A DNA stretch of 64,000 nt from Phallus indusiatus. Its lineage: Eukaryota > Basidiomycota > Agaricomycetes > Phallales > Phallaceae. Of the stretch, positions 56,310 through 64,000 are shown one piece after another. The first letter of the stretch is position 1; every line of letters starts with the position of its first letter. Where the stretch lies: assembly GCA_027605045.1 (NCBI GenBank), contig JAQFWX010000014.1:679391-743390 (forward strand), written 5' to 3'. The notes below the pieces were generated by a model. That model saw only the letters and a program-made list of their open reading frames with translations, did not search any database and was not told the DNA's origin. The position numbers and the translations under genes were made by a program.

Positions 56310-59300
56310 CCAATCGGATGGAATATCGATGAGTTCTTCAATCCTCAAGAGCCCTTTTTTGTGCACCGTTCAGTCGTTTTGAAAACTGTTGCCCTGGTTT
56401 AGTCAGTTCGTACGCTGAGCTCCACATCCGGAGAGGTGTTGTTCTAGCCAGCTGTGGAACATTTGCGAACGCGGCAAAGGCCAATACATGTATAGGTATC
56501 CCTTCTACGTTATATCTCAACTACACTTATGCGAAGACTTGTGTAAAGTATTTTGACAGCCAGCTTTTTATCAATATGGAACTTTCATGGCCAAGTGGTG
56601 TTCCTTGAAACGGTTGATGTCCAAGAAATCAATATACATCATAAATGTTATTACGCGCAATCCATTTTTTGAGCACATCGGGAAGCTGCTAATAATTCAG
56701 CTCTAAAATTTTTATAGTCCGAGAGCGATGTGCCTATTGTGTACCGAAATTCCACATGAAGGTCGATACTAAGTTGACTCCTCCTGTCCAACCTCAACAT
56801 CCGGGGATCTAGTCGGAAGACTGTCATCATCTTCACCCATTCCATCCATACCACATGTTGGTACTTCATGGTCACCCATTTCGACGAGTATTGATTGATG
56901 TATGTAACTTGCCACACTGTCAAATCGAATAGTAGGTAATGTCAAATTGGCGGATCGAATTGCTGCAGAATTTTTTTGACGAAGATCCAAAGTGAAATCG
57001 GTGAGTAAAATGGCGGAGAGGCTTGTAATTGAAAATGAGCGATAAAATTAAAATAGAGACAAATTTATGATACCTATGTTGAAAATCGCCCGCTATGTTG
57101 GTCGCGGCCTGGTTCGGAGCGGCGTCATGACATGATACTGCAGTGTATTCCAAAAGTGCGCTTACATTATTTTTGAACTGCACTGAAAAGTCAGTTGCTG
57201 ATGAATACGATCGTGTTTAAACTTTAATTACCTGATTAACAATTAAGAGAGTAGTGGTAAAAACGATGGCGAAGCTTTAGAAATGACTTAGTCAGAAAGA
57301 GTCATTTTTTATTATTAATATTCAACTCACCAAAACCTTGAAACAGCTAATTCAATTTAGTGTATAGGCATTATTTGATGTTTTTATTGTAACATACTTT
57401 GATGGAGCAACACTGAAACAAGGTCACTGTAGCTTTGAATGCCAGTCTCACGCTTTAATCTCCATGTACCCCAGACCTTCCAGATGCAGATGCAAAAGAT
57501 AAGAAAATCTGTTGATATAATACAAACATCCGCAGCTAAGGACAATTGTGATATTAAACGAGGGGAACTGTAAACAAAAAATGAGAACACGATCCGACAG
57601 GATTTTAAAAATTATTTTAGACCTTTGACTTTGGCATGCTGGTATGAGAATATCAACTCAAATCAAAGTATGATCAATCTGTTGTGTTCTCCATAAATGA
57701 GATTCTTACTTACTACAAAGGGATGAGGCAAACCCTCCCAAAAATAATAATACCAAAACACTGGTCACGACTATGTTTCCCCGATACAGCGAGTACGCTC
57801 GAGCGAGTAGCAAACCTAAACAATTTTTCAACGACATTCTGAATCGCGAGCTATACATTGCACCGAACCTTGAACACCAACATATCCCACATTTTCTGCA
57901 ACTTCTGCTACATCAATCCAATGATTGCAAACGCTTTTTTGAACCTTCTAAATTTATCAACCTTCAATACTATATAACAATATCATACCTTAAACTCTGC
58001 GAGGAAAAATGTGGTTAACATTGCTTGCGGGGTTTAGACAACTGTATTAATATTATGTGCTCACGGACGAAAAGCTTAGCAAAACAGTAAGGGCTTGACC
58101 GATAAAAATACCATATCTTGTAAAAATATAAAGTATATTTGGAATGCTGAAAGGTTTTGGTGATGTCCATATATATGTGATCTCTTGTGGTAGAGCCAAT
58201 ATCAGAGTATATGTAAAAAGGGCTAGAACAAAATTTCATGACTCGGATATCTCTGTTGGAGCTCAACCCATTATGAGTGGGATAAAATACCTAAAGTGGC
58301 ACAATCTACAAGCTCTGAGGCATAGCTTAAACCCAATAGTCAGTGAAACATCAATAGTTAAGAATCAAGACAGGAAGGAATTCACTTAAGGTATAGTGTT
58401 TGACTTAGTTCCGAAATATCAGCGCTACTGATGGAGGTAACATTGGCAGTACCATTGTTCATTTTTTGGACCTTGAAGTAGCTTGAAGTATGATATGCGA
58501 AGGTGAACTGGATGGTTGCTCTGAATTGTGGACTGAAAACCCTATATTTATAATGAACGTTGAGCCAAATGCAGATTAGTCTGTTAATCGGTGATTTGGA
58601 CTGCATCTCCAGAGTGCACCGGAGCATGGCGGCGAAACATACTCAAGAGATAAAAGCTAGATTGCTGATAGGCTAACGAAAGCTGATTGACATGACAGGA
58701 ACAATATCAACAGCACAATATCTCCCGAACCTCCTGTGCTCAACTCAGCTTCGGTCATATTTATAGCTCTGAGCTTGGCATCTCATAACAGGAACTCAGA
58801 ACCATGTGCTTCGAATATTGGTGTGTATCTATGTCATATCAAGGGATCAGCTATTCGCTTTACAAAAACAAAGGTCAACTACATAATTTTCTTTATATTT
58901 GACTGCTCAGAAGTGTGTAGCCTTCTCAACAACTTGAAAAGTTCAACGACGTTCAACGTTCAGTGTGTTGGGTTTTGTAGCGTCGGACGTAATAGGCTTG
59001 AGCTTCTCGTCTCCACCATCATATTGTGAGTCATCAAATTGTGCCTCATCTTGTGCCCTATCCTGTGCCCTATCTAGTGTCTCCTTCCCTCTCTTTCTTC
59101 CAACAGTGACCCGCCCAACCGATGATCAATGAACGATCCAAACTGATGTAGCAGTGTGCCTCATGAATCTGGTGGATCTGACCACAAGCCATATTAATAC
59201 CTGGCTTGAATCAGTGGAATACTCGAGCTTCATTTCGCTCTTATAATAGCAATAGTGTACACTGACTACACAGAATGACTTGCTTACATTGCTTCTAACG

Positions 59301-59990
59301 GAACTCCTTAAATTTCAAGAAAAGTTGACATCATTGATTTAAGAAGAAAAATAATCTATCAACACTAAGTATTGCGAATATCATAGCATTTACATAACAG
59401 AGGTTGAATATCAGTTGAAACGCATCTCGCGGAATTACAATCACCTTTAGAAACGCAACCGTTCCTCGACCATTACGGTCAACCAAATCAATTTCCGTTT
59501 ACCTATCTGTCCTAAGCCACGATCATACAAAGTGATGAATTGATTCTCGGGAAGAGAAAGTACTGAAGTACTTACAATACCATCTACTGCAGGTCCATGG
59601 AGACGTAAACGAACTCAAAAGAAGGTCTAAGTGCAAAGCTGCGATCAAAGAAATACCTAACTTCGTATTGAGTGCCACATCAGATTTCATATTGCTTTTT
59701 CTGATGGAGCCCTGACAGTACCGGGACGACCCGCGGATTTTATGATATACCATCTACAATGAGCTTAAGCGCAAAGTTCGACAGATTTGACAAACTGACG
59801 TGTGAACGAGAAGACTCTAGATTCTCCGGGCTTGGTGAGGGTAGGTCTCGGGTCAGCTTTACGGGAGAGCGAGATTGATGCGGACGTTGGAGGAGCTCGA
59901 ATATCATTATAATTGCGCTATGGACATTGTACATATCGTTGCCATTATTTTCGGAGGACGGGCTTCGTATCCATCATATCACGAAACTAA
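56310..59990. repeat. Diverged duplicated block, copy B2 right part
   Basis: Collinear with 14800-18060 of block A; 58540-59245 also matches 63410-64000 of block C. The minus-strand Ser-rich segment at 59760-59934 (PTSASISLSRKA) matches 17887-18060. Confidence 0.65.
56769..58462 (-). CDS. DUF6533-like integral membrane protein, copy B
   Basis: The start MNNGTANVTS is at 58462. Visible exons include ILALPQEITYIWTSPKPFS with LYIFTRYGIFIGQ near 58200-58070, LLLARAYSLYRGNIVV near 57840-57740, FCICIWKVWGTWRLKRE near 57530-57400, and AIVFTTTLLIVNQ near 57275-57230. The last exon runs from SLSAIL through LDLRQKNSAAIRSANLTLP to VGQEEST and a stop at 56769. All match copy A in order and phase, and the C-terminal acidic tail is conserved. 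The segment matching exon 2 of copy A (RYV...LL) is poorly preserved, so this copy may be decaying. By family it should be a plasma or internal membrane protein with about seven spans; the role is unknown. Confidence 0.5.
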
Positions 59991-61439
59991 ACATTCCAAG
60001 AGGAAAAACTAACGCTGATTAGCTCGCATAACGGTATGTAAGTTCTTCCCATGTCCACGGGTTTGAAGGAACTTACCCTATGGATGTCAGCAGCTTTACG
60101 AAGATATAGACGACGTTTATTCTGCTTTGGCGGCATCCGCGCGTGAGTTTGGACAACTTATAGGCGTGTCCCACGCAGGTCAATCTCCGCTTGAGAATGC
60201 GGCATCAGACAAGGACCTTGATACTGAGGAGCGTGCCTAGCCTGACGTGGCCGGTCCGGATGAGGTAATTTGTTTTACAGATTTTATCTTTCTTAAGAGT
60301 CACCTTACCAAAACCCTTATACAGCGTCGAGCCTTTCGCTCCATAACCAAGGGGACGAGGCAAGTGTTTGAGCTTATTCAACCGCCGATGACATCTGTAA
60401 AATCAATAGATCAAAGTTCGACGGGACTCGGAGTGTAGCAAACTATTCTTCCTTGTGCTTTCACCAAAATTAGGAACATATATCAATGTCATACAACTAA
60501 GCATTCGGGAATATAAAGCAATATAAGATAAGAACGGCACAAACCTACTCGTCCGATGACTCCGATGAATTTCTTCTAATGACCTAAAATGTGGATCATA
60601 AGCTTGAGACGCAATAGCAAGTAATCAGTGTAGTAGTGAACGACATACACTGTGTCTATTTTGTCAAGAATCGCTATTAGTTTTCGATTGTTTTCATTTC
60701 AGCACGATTTGGAGCGTCAGAGTGAGCGGACACCCAACACCGGAGAGCAAGTGAATAACCCGAATCTTCCTTCAGTTAGTTTCTCCATACTACACTATTG
60801 GAGCCATATCATAGTTCAATCTGTGGTCACCGTCTGAGTATCGTTCCGTAGGACAGATAGTGTTCCCATCTCGCCCGATCGTTTGCCATTTGGTAAACGC
60901 GTCGTTTATTGAAAATAAGAATTGTTATTGAAAGCTCGGGAAGATTTTTATGACTCTGATGCAGGGATATTTGATATAGATCGTTATGCTTAAGGAGTTC
61001 GAGAAAATAAAAAGATTAATTGGACGGTAACGGTAAGGAAAAAAAAAATGTTGATTGGTACGGCTATTCCCGGCGTGACATCCCATGTAACGCTACACCT
61101 GCTACACCTTTCTCCTCCAGGCTCCGAGTCGTATACTTTGCGGCTGCTCTTTTCAAAATCAATCGATTTCGTGCTTTCCAGTGATCATATACTACCATCC
61201 GACATTGGAATCTCTCAAAATGAATAGAATCTAAACATCCAAACACGCTGCACCTCGCAGTGCCCATCCCAAACTTGAAACGTCGTACGTCTTTATCTTC
61301 TATGGGCGGATTTCTTTTTCGCAAGGCTGACAATACAAATAATTTCAGTCAGCATATTCTGAAAAATGCACATCAGTTCTCTATATGAGAGGACGAGCTG
61401 TTTTATGGGTTTTCAAATATTTTTTCAATTTTGAAACGC
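59991..61439. other. Mostly unassigned
   Basis: A plus-strand frame at about 60105-60264 (DDVYSALAASAREFGQLIG...) has coding-like composition but one TAG and no confirmed splice partner. It may be a relic exon. Other frames lack support. Confidence 0.3.
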
Positions 61440-64000
61440 TGTATCCACGGATCACACGATCACGGCCATAATCTACCACCCGTCATATTTGATTTCCAAT
61501 ACTACTATGCAATCGCCCTGACGTTTTCCCATCCACCAATTCAATGCCTTTTGGGAACTCCGATGCGGCTCTTTCGGTGCGCCGTCGTCGGATGTGTGTT
61601 CTTTTGCCTAACCGCATTCGGAATAATCTCAGCTCCCTTGTTATTCTTTGCACCCACACTTTCATTTCCAGATCCTTCAAGTGCCGATCCGAGGAAGACA
61701 AGGAGCTACATGTTTTTTAGGGATTAGATTGAGATCAAGCAATGCTACGGACACACCAGCGGTTTTTTAAGCAAAAATGCCAGACGTATTCGTCATTAAA
61801 TGGGCCGGTTCCTGCGGCATGGCTTGTCATTTGCCATGAGCAGCACTCTATTTTGTACATACTTTCTCCCTCAGATTAATGAACACTATCGTTCCGCTAG
61901 ATGCAACCTGATCGTCGAAGAGTTATTATAGCTCAGCAACCTGGTTTTCAGCTCGAGATACTAGGTGGCCCCATGTCATGTCATCACATTCCGCAGAGCC
62001 AACCCGAAGGAGCTGCATGCGACATCTACTAATCTCTTTGATATCATTGTATTTTGGCACGTGGAACACCTCTTGGCAGAGAAGCGCCGATCGACGCTTG
62101 CGCATCCCTAAAATTATCGAAAGTCAGGGTCCCTTCGGATTTTGTAAATCCTTGCTGCAAGAACAACGTCACCATGGATTTTCTGTAATCTATTTTTTAT
62201 ATTCCTATCCGTTGTCGTCTCGCATGGTAAGGATAAATGAAGATTCCGAAGGCTCTAATCAACCTATTGAGCTCCAACCAGTCGCATCTTAGCCTAAAGA
62301 TTTTCCTCCACCTTACTGCGAACCCGAATGACCTGATGTTCTCTCATTCTCGATTGGCTTGATGTTGTCGTAAAAAGCCCCGATTTGTGAGTATTCAAGT
62401 AATTGTCGGGGACAACGCTTTGATAATGCAGCCTTCTCGGATACAGCTGGTTGGTGACTTCACTCGATTTGCGATACTATGTGGTAGTTCGAAAACTTAA
62501 TGCACAATTCATTCATTGCTTGTATAAAAATAATACGACGCGCAAGTCATCCATTGAGCCATTCCGGAAAGCGCTATCAATACAATCCCAAGACCAGAGT
62601 CTGTATAGTCTGAGAGCCCCGTGCCTATATATTGCATCGAACCTTGAACACTAAATACCCCAAATTGTCTAGAACCTCTGCTACGTCAATCCAATTATTA
62701 CAGATGCTTTTGACTAATGATATTATACCTTATCTTCTGTGAATAAAAATGTCGTTAACATTGCTTCCAGGGTTTAGACGATTGCATAAATATGCTGTGC
62801 TTACGAACGAAAGGTATATCTAGACAGGTAAGGGCTTGTCCGATACAACTTCCGATTAATAGATAAGCACTATACCAAGACAAATGCATCCAGACTAAAC
62901 GCAGGCGGTTGTTGTGTGCTTTCATATGCTATGCCATAAGTTAAGGTAATAAGAGTTATTCGGATAGGAAAAAAATCATATACTGAAACCAACTTAATAA
63001 TAATAATAGGTAACTACTACAATACTAAGTATCATGATTCCTCATTAAACGTTCAACGCCCGGGTGTTGGGACGTCCGACCACCAACTGTTCTACCGCGC
63101 AGTCGGAAATTTGAGCAAATTACTGTTGAAATTTCTTTTTTCGTATCTCTATTCTTCATAATCTAATTGGATATTTTCTCTAGATACAAAAATCTTTATC
63201 TGGAAAAGGTAGGTATATGTATCTAAGCACTCTATCCAGTATTAATAACTCATGCCAGCCTTGTTCATGCGGCTCGATGATACTTTCGCGGCAGCGCAAC
63301 AGGCCGCGCCCAAATTCTTGTATTATGTGGGCAGCCAGGGCCACATCTCACATGCACGGGTTCCCTACACAACGACTGCATGCAAAGGTTTGGGCGACTA
63401 CCAGCTTCTAGTTTATAATAATGAACGTTGAGTCAAATGCAGCTTAGTCTGTTAACCAGTGATTTGGGTCGCATCTCCAACGGACTTCATGTGGCCCCGG
63501 CCTTTCGTCATCGGGAATTCTCTGAAGTACTTACCTTGGAGACTTTCAGATGTATGGCGAACGTTCTCCGGAGATAAAAGCTAGATCACCGATAGGTTAA
63601 CGAAACCGGAACCTGACAGCAACTATGCCGACAACACAATATCTCCCGAACTTTTCTGCGCTCAGCTCAGTTACGGTCATATTTATAGCTCTGAACTTTG
63701 CATACTCTAACACGTGGTTCAGAAACATGTGCTCCGAGTATTGACGGGGCCGGATCTATATCAAGGCAAGCTATTCGCTTTGAAAACAAAGGGCAATTAC
63801 ATAATTGTTTCAACATTTGACTTCTCAACAACTTCAAAAGGTCAACGTTCAATGATTCAGTGACCCGCGGCCGATGATCAATGAATGAACCAAACTAAAG
63901 TAACAATGCGCCTCATGAATCCGGTGGATTTGACCACAAGCCGACGTATTGGTACCTGGCTTGATCAGTGGAATGCTCGACTCGGAGCTTCATTTCGCTG
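61440..64000. repeat. Diverged duplicated block, copy C (deleted version)
   Basis: 61440-62345 matches blocks A (7860-8650) and B1 (51790-52440). 62560-62840 matches the DUF6533-like gene region (57860-58100). 63410 to the window end matches 58540-59245, including CCTCATGAATC(C/T)GGTGGAT. The C2H2 gene and most DUF6533 exons are missing, and 62841-63409 has no match. The block probably continues past the window. Confidence 0.6.

Noticed and set aside
1..64000. CRISPR array, bacterial operon, or virus insertion
   Set aside because: No regularly spaced identical repeats, no Shine-Dalgarno-led gene clusters, and all polymerase-type genes are retrotransposon pol with LTRs.

Overview
The window looks like a gene-poor, transposon-rich stretch of a filamentous basidiomycete (Agaricomycetes-type) genome. 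The reasons are genes split by 42-70 bp introns, DUF6533-like membrane-protein genes, chromodomain Ty3/Gypsy retrotransposons and abundant solo LTRs. I see no bacterial-type operon, ribosome binding site or CRISPR. The species cannot be named from the sequence alone.

Layout. (1) 1-7689: two long, intron-rich, apparently intact genes lie head to head. Both encode the same protein type, with a CX4C...CX2H zinc module followed by a D..D..E transposase-like core and, in the complete copy, a C-terminal CCHC module. (2) About 7860-18060: duplicated block A, with a three-exon C2H2 zinc-finger gene, a DUF6533-like multi-membrane-span gene, and two further spliced genes that I do not recognise. (3) 18300-51083: an island of nested transposable elements. 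Its backbone is one large minus-strand chromodomain Gypsy element (element 1, about 20859-34659). Element 1 carries two extra reading frames downstream of integrase, and ten or more later insertions have cut it up. To its right are two fragments of a second Gypsy family (element 2a, 34660-40801, and element 2b, 43929-47624). Scattered through the island are solo LTRs with 4- or 5-bp target duplications, CACTA-like elements with 3-bp duplications, and a family of short hAT-like elements with 8-bp duplications and ACCCGCGGGTA-rich interiors. (4) 51200-64000: diverged duplicate blocks B and C of the same host locus as block A, again with a C2H2 gene and a DUF6533-like gene. Block C has lost most of the coding part.

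The blocks together suggest a tandemly duplicated host locus split by a growing transposon nest. In almost every insertion both flanking target-site copies can be read, so the order of insertion follows directly from the sequence. When the inserts are ignored, the host element's reading frames resume in register. Premature stops in the Gypsy frames fit C-to-T changes on the coding strand (CGA to TGA, CAG to TAG, CAA to TAA), as expected from methylated-cytosine decay or a RIP-like process. Gene products were assigned by reading motifs; no database search was possible.
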